Counted from the stretch's first letter, positions 1 through 4,829 are shown. The stretch is DNA of 5,696 nt from CAVHXA01 sp963639765 (GCA_963639765.1 CAVHXA010000103.1:1-5696); one strand, 5' to 3'. Made by a program: numbers and translations. The notes: generated by a model from the sequence alone, not told the origin.

Positions 1-84
1 TACCTTATCTTGCGGAAAATTGCAAGATATGGGCGGGATTTTTAGAGGTGCCCTTTTGTAAATGCAGTTACAAAAATATGCGCT
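1..84 (+). promoter_or_regulatory. Putative CRISPR leader with two perfect inverted repeats
   Basis: This stretch lies directly 5' of the single CRISPR repeat, where a leader would be. It holds two perfect 8-bp inverted repeats: TATCTTGC/GCAAGATA (6-13 and 22-29, 8-base loop) and TTTTGTAA/TTACAAAA (54-61 and 68-75, 6-base loop). No second repeat copy is seen at the distance an earlier repeat would need, so this is the leader side and not a spacer. Leaders carry the array promoter and sites guiding Cas1-Cas2 integration; assigning that role here is inference. No cas gene is visible, and any would have to lie left of the window. Confidence 0.4.
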
Positions 85-117
85 GTCGCCCCCCCTCAGG
101 GGGGCGTGGATTGAAAT
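85..117 (+). CRISPR. Solitary type I-C-like CRISPR repeat
   Basis: A 33-base sequence with the hallmarks of a subtype I-C direct repeat: it starts GTCGC, has a C-rich/G-rich palindrome (CGCCCCCC pairing with GGGGGGCG across a CTCA loop, about 89-106), and ends GTGGATTGAAAT, which would form the 5' handle of a crRNA. Only this copy is present. The next 35-70 bases hold no second copy, so no spacer is bounded by two repeats. It is therefore a repeat-only (empty or collapsed) array, or the stub left when the rest was removed. The orientation implies transcription to the right. Confidence 0.72.
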
Positions 118-193
118 CCGACGCCTGTTCCCTTTACAGCTGATAGCATCTCAAAGAAGCAAGAACATTTTACAATTATTTTCACAAAGCATA

Positions 194-222
194 TTGACAT
201 TTTTACGCAATCGTGGTAAAAT
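194..222 (+). promoter_or_regulatory. Near-consensus sigma-70/SigA promoter facing right
   Basis: A perfect -35 TTGACA (194-199) is followed by a 17-base spacer and -10 TAAAAT (217-222), so transcription would start near 229. No intact gene now lies downstream. The transcript would pass the start codon of a short gene fragment at 317 and then run antisense into the truncated glycosyltransferase. This suggests the promoter once served a rightward gene or operon that has been cut off. Confidence 0.55.
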
Positions 223-224
223 GT
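197..224 (+). promoter_or_regulatory. Operator-like dyad inside the rightward promoter
   Basis: ACATTTTTAC (197-206) and GTAAAATGT (216-224) are inverted copies differing by one extra T. They cover the end of the -35, most of the spacer and the -10 hexamer. A protein bound here would block the polymerase, so a repressor site is a reasonable inference. The repressor is unknown, and part of the symmetry could be chance in AT-rich DNA. Confidence 0.28.
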
Positions 225-682
225 GATAGAGTTGTGAATCTTTCCCGAAAAATTCCGCCCATCCGTGAGGCGATTTTACCAAAAGAAATGAACAGGAAGG
301 GCACGTGCCGACAGCTATGAAAGTTCTCATCATCAGCCACAATCGCAAGCTCCGGTTTTTCTTCAAACCGCCTCAGTTGTTTTTCACACCGATCCGGCTT
401 GGATATATCGTCCGTATCCATGCGGGCAACGAGCTCGTTTCTGCAAACTTTTAACCCTTCATTTAGAGCCAGACCTAAGCCGAGGTTCTTCTCGTTCTTT
501 ACTCTATGAAGCATAGGATACTCATCAAGTATCGCGTAAAGTTCCGGTGTAAGGGGACCATCCTCCACCAGCACGATTTCGTCCGGCTTGACTGTCTGGT
601 TAAGCATAGAATCAAGAGCCAGCCTTAGATACTCGGGATGTTCCTTTTTGTATAGAGACATTAAAACACTGTACTTTTCCAC
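203..682 (-). pseudogene. Family 2 glycosyltransferase, 3'-truncated (first ~115 codons only)
   Basis: The N-terminal half of a GT-A fold, family 2 glycosyltransferase of the exopolysaccharide type (AmsE/WaaV-like). The start is SVLMSLYKKEHPEYL, then the nucleotide-binding segment DEIVLVEDGP (residues 34-43), the NEKNLGLGLALNEGL loop (63-77) and the DXD-like metal site ARMDTDD (86-92). Homologous enzymes run to about 260-280 residues. Family-like sequence stops at PELAIV (residue 115, base 338); the remaining 44 residues are unlike any glycosyltransferase and read backwards through a rightward promoter region. The acceptor half and the catalytic-base region are missing, so the product should be inactive. 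The start is GTG at 682 with GGGGGTG five bases upstream, and only 2 bases separate it from the upstream stop, so it was the third gene of the operon. The cut coincides with the junction at 338-343. Confidence 0.85.
317..343 (+). pseudogene. Possible 5' stub of a rightward glycosyltransferase-like gene
   Basis: ATG at 317 reads MKVLIISHN, a typical start for Rossmann-fold glycosyltransferases of the GT4/GT-B type. The reading frame then enters the antisense of the GT2 remnant and stops at 452-454, giving a 45-residue chimeric ORF. The promoter at 194-222 lies upstream. An AGGAAGG (294-300) sits 16 bases before the ATG, which is longer than usual, with a GGCACGTGCC palindrome (300-309) between. 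A short upstream frame (GTG 234 or ATG 288) ends at 318-320 and overlaps the ATG as ATGA, which hints at translational coupling. Nine codons are too few for a firm call; chance is possible. Confidence 0.3.
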
Positions 683-684
683 AC

Positions 685-1434
685 TTACACCCCCAACAGC
701 TCTTTTGCTTCCTCTTGTTTTTCCTCGTATTCTTCAACACTTATTCTTCCATTTTTCAGCAGGTAATCTCCAAAATCATCGGTGATATCAATCTCATTGA
801 CATCGCTATCCTCCAGCCCCTTCTTACCAAAGAACACCTGTTTCACGGTATCGACTACTATCTTCACATCACCCAAGAACGTGACGTTCCTTATGTACTC
901 CAGATCCGTCTCTAGCTTTCCATCCCAGCTAATGGCGTTTCTGCCTCTCGTCTGAGCTAAACCGCTAAGACCCGGCCTCACATCATGCCTTCTTCTCTGC
1001 TCCGGCGTCATGAAAACCATATCTCGGACAAGTTGCGGTCTCGGGCCTATGACACTCATATCGCCTTTCAGGATATTGAACGCCTCCGGGAGTTCATCGA
1101 GCGAAGTACTTCTCAAAAACCTGCCATACCTATTCAGCCTTACCTCGTCCGGCAAAAGCTTTCCATTCTTATCCTTCCGATTATCCATCGTGCGGAACTT
1201 GATGAGCTTGAAGATCTTCTCATCTTTTCCCGGACGCTCCTGCGTGAAGAACGGATTCCCACGCATGAAAATCGCTCCGAGGATGATAAGGATAAGGTAG
1301 AGCCAAGAAAAAACAATCACAGCAAGCAAAGCACAGAGTATGTCAAGCGGTCGCTTGAAGTATTTTTCATATGGTCCCTTGTGTCTGGCTGCACACTTGT
1401 GTCTGCCTACGCCATCGTACCTATTCTCACTCAT
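685..1434 (-). CDS. Undecaprenyl-phosphate sugar phosphotransferase (monotopic phosphoglycosyl transferase)
   Basis: This enzyme starts a lipid-linked glycan by moving a sugar-1-phosphate from a UDP-sugar to undecaprenyl phosphate at the cytoplasmic membrane face. The 249-aa protein fits the bacterial sugar transferase family (PglC/EpsL/WcaJ catalytic domain). After a basic N-terminus come KRPLDI and a hydrophobic re-entrant segment (about residues 30-57), then the conserved NPFFTQERPGKDEKIF...IKFRTM block (about 60-83), the SLDELPE catalytic Asp-Glu pair (about 113-114) and GDMSVIGPRPQL (124-135). A charged tail of about 40 residues (DSDVNEIDITDDFGD onward) extends past the usual domain end. 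The ATG at 1434 overlaps the upstream stop as ATGA, which favours it over the in-frame GTG at 1443. The sugar, possibly a di-N-acetylated or amino sugar, cannot be told from sequence. Confidence 0.93.
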   Translation of the reverse strand: MSENRYDGVGRHKCAARHKGPYEKYFKRPLDILCALLAVIVFSWLYLILIILGAIFMRGNPFFTQERPGKDEKIFKLIKFRTMDNRKDKNGKLLPDEVRLNRYGRFLRSTSLDELPEAFNILKGDMSVIGPRPQLVRDMVFMTPEQRRRHDVRPGLSGLAQTRGRNAISWDGKLETDLEYIRNVTFLGDVKIVVDTVKQVFFGKKGLEDSDVNEIDITDDFGDYLLKNGRISVEEYEEKQEEAKELLGV

Positions 1435-2711
1435 CCAAAACACCGTCTAATAATCTCAATCACTCTATCCTGCTCCTCTGCCGTCATCTTGTTATCGCTC
1501 GGCAAACAGCAACCTCTCTCAAAGATATCCGCCCCGACATCCTCACAGCCACCGGCGATATAAGCGTTGGTTCTTGCCCTGCCGTCACCATCGCGTGTGA
1601 TGAAGGGGTGCATCCTATACATTGGCTGGAGATGCATACATTTCCATATCGGGCGTCCCTCAGCGTTGAAGAATGACAGTGCCTCCAGTATCTCTGTCGG
1701 GCAGGATTTGCCAGGAGCACTTCTATACAACGCCCTGTGGTCATCTCTGACTTGCTCACACATGGCCTCTTTATCAATGATGAGCGCACTCAGCCAGTAG
1801 TTCGGCTGTGTCCCCTCTGTGATCGGATTCATGGTCACAGGCAGATCCTTCAGACCCTCTCTGTATCTCTCATAAACTGCCTTTTTAGCTTCAATATGCT
1901 CCTCAAGGTGTCCATACTGTCCTCTTATAACGCCGGCAATCACATTGCTCATGCGGTAGTTATAGCCGACTTCCTCATGCTGATACCAGGGAGCAGCCTC
2001 GCGGCTCTGTGTAGACCACTTTCTCGCCCGGTTCGCATCCTCCAAGCTATTCGTCAACAGACAACCGCCAGAGCTTCCTGTAATAATCTTATTTCCGTTA
2101 TAGCTGATGGCACTGTAGTCACCGAAAGAACCGCACTGCTTTCCATCCACCGTGGCTCCCATCGCTTCGGCAGCGTCCTCGATGAGCAACGCACCGTGCT
2201 TCTCGCAAATTCGCTTAATCTCATCAATCCGTCCGGGGAAGCCGTACAGCTCAGCAGCTACCACGAGCTTCACATCGGGGTACAGTTCAAACGCCTTCTC
2301 CAGCGCCACCGGATCCATGTTCCAAGACTCTGCCTCTGTGTCGATAAACACAGGAATGCCACCTTCATAAACCACTGGGTTCAGCGTCGCATCAAAGGTC
2401 ATATCGGAGCAGAAAACCCGTTTTTCTTCCAACGCTCCGTGAGAAATTGTAGGCTTTCCATACAGCTTCTCCCCGGCGAGCTTGCAGCATAAGTGCAATG
2501 CAGCCGTACAAGAAGAAAGCCCCACCGCATATCTCACCTCAGCCTTCTCAGCCGCAATGCGTTCCACTTCGTTGATGTTCTCACCTACTGTGGACATCCA
2601 GTTGGTTTCGTAAGCTTCCGTCATATACTTCAGCTCTTCGCCATGCATGGTCGGCGAAGCCAGCCAGATCTTTTTATCAAACTTTTCAATTCCGCGAAAA
2701 CGCTCGTCCAT
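1431..2711 (-). CDS. DegT/DnrJ/EryC1/StrS-family PLP aminotransferase
   Basis: A 426-aa, full-length pyridoxal-phosphate sugar aminotransferase that should convert a nucleotide-linked keto sugar to an amino sugar, as PglE or EpsN do. Visible landmarks are IWLASPTMHGEELKY (15-29), VGLSSCTAALHL (63-74) in the cofactor phosphate site, IEDAAEAMGA (177-186) with the cofactor-binding Asp179, SYNGNKIITGSSGG (203-216) with the likely Schiff-base Lys208, GYNYRMSNVIAG (249-260) and the C-terminal LQPMYR and GCCLPSDNKMT motifs. AAGGGAG (2721-2727) sits 9 bases before the ATG. It is first in the operon and is followed by a phosphoglycosyl transferase and a glycosyltransferase. That neighbourhood suggests a bacillosamine-like or other 4-amino sugar for exopolysaccharide or a glycan. 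The exact substrate is inferred, so no gene symbol is given. Confidence 0.93.
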   Translation of the reverse strand: MDERFRGIEKFDKKIWLASPTMHGEELKYMTEAYETNWMSTVGENINEVERIAAEKAEVRYAVGLSSCTAALHLCCKLAGEKLYGKPTISHGALEEKRVFCSDMTFDATLNPVVYEGGIPVFIDTEAESWNMDPVALEKAFELYPDVKLVVAAELYGFPGRIDEIKRICEKHGALLIEDAAEAMGATVDGKQCGSFGDYSAISYNGNKIITGSSGGCLLTNSLEDANRARKWSTQSREAAPWYQHEEVGYNYRMSNVIAGVIRGQYGHLEEHIEAKKAVYERYREGLKDLPVTMNPITEGTQPNYWLSALIIDKEAMCEQVRDDHRALYRSAPGKSCPTEILEALSFFNAEGRPIWKCMHLQPMYRMHPFITRDGDGRARTNAYIAGGCEDVGADIFERGCCLPSDNKMTAEEQDRVIEIIRRCFG

Positions 2712-2734
2712 TACTTAGTTCTCCCTTACCTATC

Positions 2735-2755
2735 ACCACACTTCTGTGGTTTTTT
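2735..2755 (+). terminator. Terminator-like hairpin, plus-strand sense, in the operon leader
   Basis: ACCACA (2735-2740), loop CTTC, TGTGGT (2745-2750) and a run of T to 2755 form a 6-bp stem with a T-tract on the plus strand. No plus-strand gene ends here. Read on the minus strand, the same bases give A6 then a hairpin 7 bases before the ribosome binding site region of the aminotransferase gene. It may stop antisense transcription into the leader, or act as a leader hairpin for the minus-strand operon. Confidence 0.35.
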
Positions 2756-2812
2756 CTCCCGCGTGATGCGGTACTATGTACATCTCTTTTTCAGAGAGCG
2801 GTGTGTCTACCT

Positions 2813-3001
2813 ACCCCGTGCGTCATCAACCCATATTTTTGTGAGGTTCGTCTACGCCGCCAAATGCGTTGCTATCAGTATCAAAATCATTAGTTTTATA
2901 CCATTAAGCCTCTGCTTTTACACATTTTTCGTTACCCTCAGCATCATTTTGTGTCCTTCTCGGACGCAACCCGCAAAATGCAGGTTGATGGCGCACGGGG
3001 T
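2813..3001. other. 189-bp element closed by an 18-19 bp inverted repeat, with inner hairpins
   Basis: The outer arms CCCCGTGCGTCATCAACC (2814-2831) and GGTTGATGGCGCACGGGG (2983-3000) pair at every position, with one G-U wobble if the plus strand is RNA (a C-A mismatch on the minus strand). The pair A2813/T3001 adds one more. Inside are a hairpin at 2878-2901 (GTAT, bulged C, AAAA / TTTTATAC, 7-base loop) and one at 2949-2969 (TTGTGTCC/GGACGCAA, again with one G-U on the plus strand). CATTTTG (2945-2951) and CAAAATG (2974-2980) can also pair. The element lies between the minus-strand promoter at 3059-3086 and the aminotransferase gene. It could be a structured leader or an independent structured RNA; a miniature inverted-repeat element is the alternative, though no target duplication is seen. 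The strand is left open. Confidence 0.5.
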
Positions 3002-3055
3002 TTCGTGGCGGTCAGGCGCAAACGCCACAATATATAGTGGTTGATTAGTTTTATA
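2889..3055. repeat. Direct repeat ATTAGTTTTATA, two copies
   Basis: The 12-base sequence ATTAGTTTTATA occurs at 2889-2900, forming part of the inner hairpin of the structured element, and again at 3044-3055, at the predicted start of the minus-strand transcript. The copies are 155 bases apart in the same orientation. Between them lie GTGGCG/CGCCAC (3005-3010 and 3023-3028) and the near-symmetrical CCACAATATATAGTGG (3025-3040). These could be binding sites in the early transcribed region, but the AT-rich copies may also be chance. Confidence 0.4.
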
Positions 3056-3058
3056 TGC

Positions 3059-3086
3059 ACTATATGTAGTTTTTCGCTTTTTTCAA
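3059..3086 (-). promoter_or_regulatory. Candidate promoter of the exopolysaccharide operon
   Basis: On the minus strand TTGAAA (3081-3086) is followed by 16 bases and TATAGT (3059-3064), putting the start of transcription near 3052. This is the best promoter found upstream of the aminotransferase gene. It implies an untranslated leader of about 340 bases containing the structured element. A closer promoter could have been missed, because the leader is AT-rich in places. Confidence 0.42.
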
Positions 3087-3181
3087 AATAGGGGTGAAAA
3101 CGAGCAAAATAAGCGCAAAAATACGAAAAATCAAAGCAAAATAGCCTTTTCGTTCCACATGGATTTCCGCTAATTGGGGGC

Positions 3182-3417
3182 GTTATTGTATCTGTCAAGC
3201 CCTCGCTGTGGCTGTTATTGCTACCGACAAACCCTCACTGCTGTTGTCATTGCTACCGACAAACCCTCACTGCTGTTGTCATTGCTACTGACAAATGATT
3301 GTCTTTGTAACCGTCCACGCTTCGTAGCCCATACTGCGGTTGTCTTTGTAACTGTCCATGGCTTTCCCAGCACTGTCTTTGTAACTGTCCGACCCTCGCT
3401 GTCTTTGCTACCGTCCA
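3182..3417. repeat. Eight copies of a 17-bp motif with variable spacers
   Basis: The motif, with plus-strand consensus GTCWTTGYWACYGWCMA (first copies more divergent), starts at 3182, 3214, 3246, 3278, 3301, 3342, 3375 and 3401. The first four are exactly 32 bases apart and share spacers of the type ACCCTCACTGCTGTT. The last four are spaced 41, 33 and 26 bases and have unrelated spacers. Several copies are dyads, for example TTGTC-N9-GACAA. The reading frames crossing it look like low-complexity translation, not protein, so I read it as non-coding. It sits between a strong terminator and the exopolysaccharide promoter. Options are iteron-like binding sites, regulatory repeats or a decayed tandem repeat. 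Confidence 0.8.
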
Positions 3418-3455
3418 CAGTCTTGCCTGCCCCGGCGTGGATGCCTGTAACAGGC

Positions 3456-3482
3456 AAAAAAATAGAGCCGCCGAAGCGACTC
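3456..3482 (-). terminator. Strong intrinsic terminator with a UUCG loop
   Basis: On the minus strand GAGTCGC-TTCG-GCGGCTC forms a 7-bp stem (one G-U) with the very stable UUCG tetraloop, followed by TATTTTTTT. It closes the rightmost small-gene block and isolates it from the repeat array and the exopolysaccharide operon. A second small hairpin, GCCTG-TAA-CAGGC (3443-3455), follows directly. Confidence 0.85.
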
Positions 3483-3504
3483 GTTCTACTACCCACAACA
3501 AAGA

Positions 3505-3568
3505 AGCCCACCTGGTAACTCTCCAGCCAGCTAATCTCTTAGCCAGTAGGAAAGCCACCAAGTGGGCT
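3505..3568 (-). terminator. Long hairpin downstream of the small-gene unit
   Basis: The arms AGCCCAC (3505-3511) and GTGGGCT (3562-3568) pair, continued after a 2x2 internal loop by GGT/ACC (3514-3516 and 3557-3559). An inner hairpin GCTAA-TCTC-TTAGC lies at 3530-3543. On the minus strand it is followed by TTCTTTGTT, a weak T-rich tract, and it starts 36 bases after the stop of the 71-aa gene. It is probably a first, leaky terminator or an RNA-stabilising hairpin ahead of the strong one at 3456-3482. Its ends resemble those of the hairpin at 5524-5586. Confidence 0.55.
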
Positions 3569-3604
3569 CCTTCAAATGTGTTTCTTCCTAATTATATATG
3601 TACT

Positions 3605-3820
3605 TTAAATCCGTACCCAATCCGCCACAGTGATACCGCTGTCCTCTACCTTATCTCTCAGTTCTATCAGCCAGTCGATATCCTCCGTCAAGCCTATAGC
3701 CGCGACCTCAGTCTTGCCTTCCGTCAGCTCCAGCATTTCACGGATTGTGTTTTTCTGCTCTGGGCTGATTGCTCCGCTGTTTTTCTGTTTCACCAGAAAA
3801 GCTCCTGCTGCCGCCTTCAC
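3605..3820 (-). CDS. Small protein of unknown function, 71 aa
   Basis: I do not recognise this family. The protein is soluble, charged and probably helical: a basic start (KAAAGAFLVKQKN), then SPEQKNTIREMLELTEGK, GLTEDIDWLIELRDKVEDSG and a final ADWVRI. No signal peptide, membrane segment or Cys cluster is seen. GTG at 3820 overlaps the stop of the 47-aa gene as GTGA, and an in-frame stop lies immediately before it, so translation should depend on coupling. Two terminators follow. The pair could be one ancestral protein split by a frameshift, but the exact GTGA overlap and the good ribosome binding site of the first gene argue for two genes. A phage or mobile-element origin fits the setting but is not shown. 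Confidence 0.55.
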   Translation of the reverse strand: MKAAAGAFLVKQKNSGAISPEQKNTIREMLELTEGKTEVAAIGLTEDIDWLIELRDKVEDSGITVADWVRI

Positions 3821-3960
3821 TCATCGATGAGTTCCGCTAATGCCGGTCCGCTGATTTCAGTATCACCGGTGAACACGCGGCTCATCCTCTCCCGCCGCAC
3901 CTCTGTGGGCATCAGGAAAAGACCGATTGATGTAATGCACTCTATCCATTTCGTTGTCAT
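3817..3960 (-). CDS. Small protein of unknown function, 47 aa
   Basis: The ATG at 3960 is preceded by a perfect AGGAGG (3969-3974) at 8 bases. This decides the start over the longer frame from GTG 4032, which has no ribosome binding site. The product reads MTTKWIECITSIGLFLMPTE, then RRERMSRVFTGDTEISGP and ALAELIDE. A short hydrophobic stretch (ITSIGLFLMP) is too brief and too interrupted for a confident membrane span. It is translationally coupled to the following 71-aa gene (GTGA overlap). The two together have the size of a toxin-antitoxin or phage accessory pair, but no family motif supports that. Confidence 0.5.
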   Translation of the reverse strand: MTTKWIECITSIGLFLMPTEVRRERMSRVFTGDTEISGPALAELIDE

Positions 3961-3978
3961 GTGTTTATCCTCCTGTTC

Positions 3979-4001
3979 CAGCCACGTCCGGGCTGTTTTT
4001 T
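3979..4001 (+). terminator. Terminator-like hairpin, plus-strand sense, before the 47-aa gene
   Basis: CAGCC (3979-3983) and GGCTG (3991-3995) pair around a 7-base loop and are followed by six T on the plus strand. No plus-strand gene ends here. On the minus strand it becomes A6 plus a hairpin ending 5 bases before the AGGAGG of the 47-aa gene, the same arrangement as at 2735-2755. Confidence 0.3.
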
Positions 4002-4010
4002 CAGGACAAG

Positions 4011-4039
4011 ACAGTAGCTCTAATTTTTGCACATAGCAA
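4011..4039 (-). promoter_or_regulatory. Weak candidate promoter for the 47/71-aa pair
   Basis: TTGCTA (4034-4039), 17 bases and TACTGT (4011-4016) on the minus strand give fair spacing but mediocre hexamers. The 123-base gap between the 127-aa gene and the 47-aa gene, which also has an AT-rich dyad near 4050-4072, leaves room for a separate promoter. Read-through from the 127-aa gene is equally possible. Confidence 0.22.
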
Positions 4040-4083
4040 GTGGTTGTTGAAAAATAATTTTTATTTTCCCCAAGACTGAGCTT

Positions 4084-4467
4084 TCAGTCGCTTATCAGCG
4101 CCTCGCCAACCATGCACATGGTCATCACATCAATGCAGAACGACTGCAGTTCTGGATCCATCGAGTTGAGATATGACAATGCCCTACGGTGGATCTCCGT
4201 GATTTCCTCTGGGCTGTCCTCTATCTCCATGTGGTCTCCGTTTTCGGCTCTGACGTCGCCCCTGATCTCGTTGATAAGGCGATCCAGCAGATCACTGGCG
4301 TTCTCCAGAATGACGGCTGGAACTTCGTCCTCGTTCACCACTATGTACACATAACCACACTTAGCGGAGTACAGAATATCAAAGTAATAATGAGCATCTA
4401 TGTACGGCTTGAACGCCGCCATGATTGCATCCATCTTCGCTTTTTCTTCTGCGGGGTAAGGGTTCAT
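4084..4467 (-). CDS. Unrecognised acidic protein, 127 aa
   Basis: I cannot name the family. The protein is acidic and looks alpha/beta: helix-like MNPYPAEEKAKMDAIMAAFKP, strand-like YYFDILYSAKCGYVYIVVNEDE (residues 27-48), helix NASDLLDRLINEIRGDV (56-72), a charged linker with EIEDSPEEITEIHRRAL, and a C-terminal helix SFCIDVMTMCMVGEALISD. There is no signal peptide or DNA-binding motif. AGGGGAG (4476-4482) lies 8 bases before the ATG at 4467, so this start is preferred to the in-frame ATG at 4506. No strong promoter is seen, and the upstream terminator is imperfect, so expression may come partly from read-through. The sequence style fits small cytosolic proteins of mobile elements. Confidence 0.6.
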   Translation of the reverse strand: MNPYPAEEKAKMDAIMAAFKPYIDAHYYFDILYSAKCGYVYIVVNEDEVPAVILENASDLLDRLINEIRGDVRAENGDHMEIEDSPEEITEIHRRALSYLNSMDPELQSFCIDVMTMCMVGEALISD

Positions 4468-4524
4468 TGTGTCAGCTCCCCTCGTAGTCAAACTCTTTGA
4501 CCCCATCCTATGATGTCGTTCTTA

Positions 4525-4577
4525 CAGAAAATTCCCTCCGCACCTCCAGCCAGTGTTGGGTGTGAGGATTGGAGGGA
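4525..4577 (-). terminator. Imperfect intrinsic terminator after the GNAT-like/67-aa unit
   Basis: On the minus strand TCCCTCC (4571-4577) pairs with GGAGGGA (4533-4539), with an inner CCTC/GAGG stem after a 3x3 internal loop. It is followed by AATTTTCT. It starts 48 bases after the stop of the 67-aa gene. The short T-tract suggests partial read-through into the 127-aa gene. Confidence 0.5.
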
Positions 4578-4625
4578 CTTTAACTCTGCATCGTTCTTTC
4601 AAGGCGTAGATAACAAAGCCTCAGT

Positions 4626-4829
4626 CTATTTGATTAGAAAGGGCTTCACTTCATCCTTGGTAAGATCTGTGACATTCTTTCCCTGCTTCAATGCGTAATT
4701 CACCATGGCTCTGAAGTTATATTTTGCCTTAGGTGGATTTGCATACGGCTTGGGTGGATCAAAATAGCCAACGGGAAGTGATTCGCCTTCTAAGAACTTT
4801 GGGATTTTGACGACATTAGTTCCATTCAT
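4626..4829 (-). CDS. Small conserved-looking protein, 67 aa, coupled to the GNAT-like gene
   Basis: A 67-aa protein with an unusual layout: a short N-terminus (MNGTNVVKIPKFLEGESLPV), a proline-rich middle (DPPKPYANPPKAKYN, residues 24-38) and a helical end (FRAMVNYALKQGKNVTDLTKDEVKPF, split here as FRAMVNYALKQGKN at 39-52 and VTDLTKDEVKPF at 53-64). I recall similar small proteins in Clostridia but know no function. The ATG at 4829 has GGAGGTG (4837-4843) at 7 bases, inside the end of the upstream gene, and overlaps that gene by 14 bases, so the two are made together. The layout (a short ordered tail on a flexible linker, tight stoichiometric coupling) fits a partner or inhibitor of the upstream protein. 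That is inference only. Confidence 0.75.
   Translation of the reverse strand: MNGTNVVKIPKFLEGESLPVGYFDPPKPYANPPKAKYNFRAMVNYALKQGKNVTDLTKDEVKPFLIK

Noticed and set aside
151..366. 71-codon minus-strand frame over the junction
   Set aside because: It is a shadow frame of the truncated GT2 and has no ribosome binding site or motif.
985..1563. Long plus-strand open frames opposite the sugar transferase and aminotransferase (also 1737-2492 and 2493-3044)
   Set aside because: They are antisense to two clearly recognisable enzymes, have no ribosome binding sites, and their translations have no protein-like motifs.
2750..2800. T-box riboswitch, because of GTACCGC...GCGG on the minus strand
   Set aside because: The essential TGGN of the T-box is absent, there is no recognisable stem I/specifier, and a glycan operon is not a usual target.
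2813..3001. Retron msr-msd (paired a1/a2-like ends)
   Set aside because: The end-pairing invites the idea, but no reverse transcriptase gene lies on either side in the window.
2944..3198. 84-codon minus-strand frame across the structured region
   Set aside because: It crosses the promoter and the inverted-repeat arm, lacks a ribosome binding site and has an unbalanced composition; better explained as non-coding.
3253..3561. Minus-strand frames through the 17-bp motif array (about 100 codons)
   Set aside because: They run through the strong UUCG terminator and one hairpin, and the peptide repeats simply mirror the DNA repeats in changing frames.
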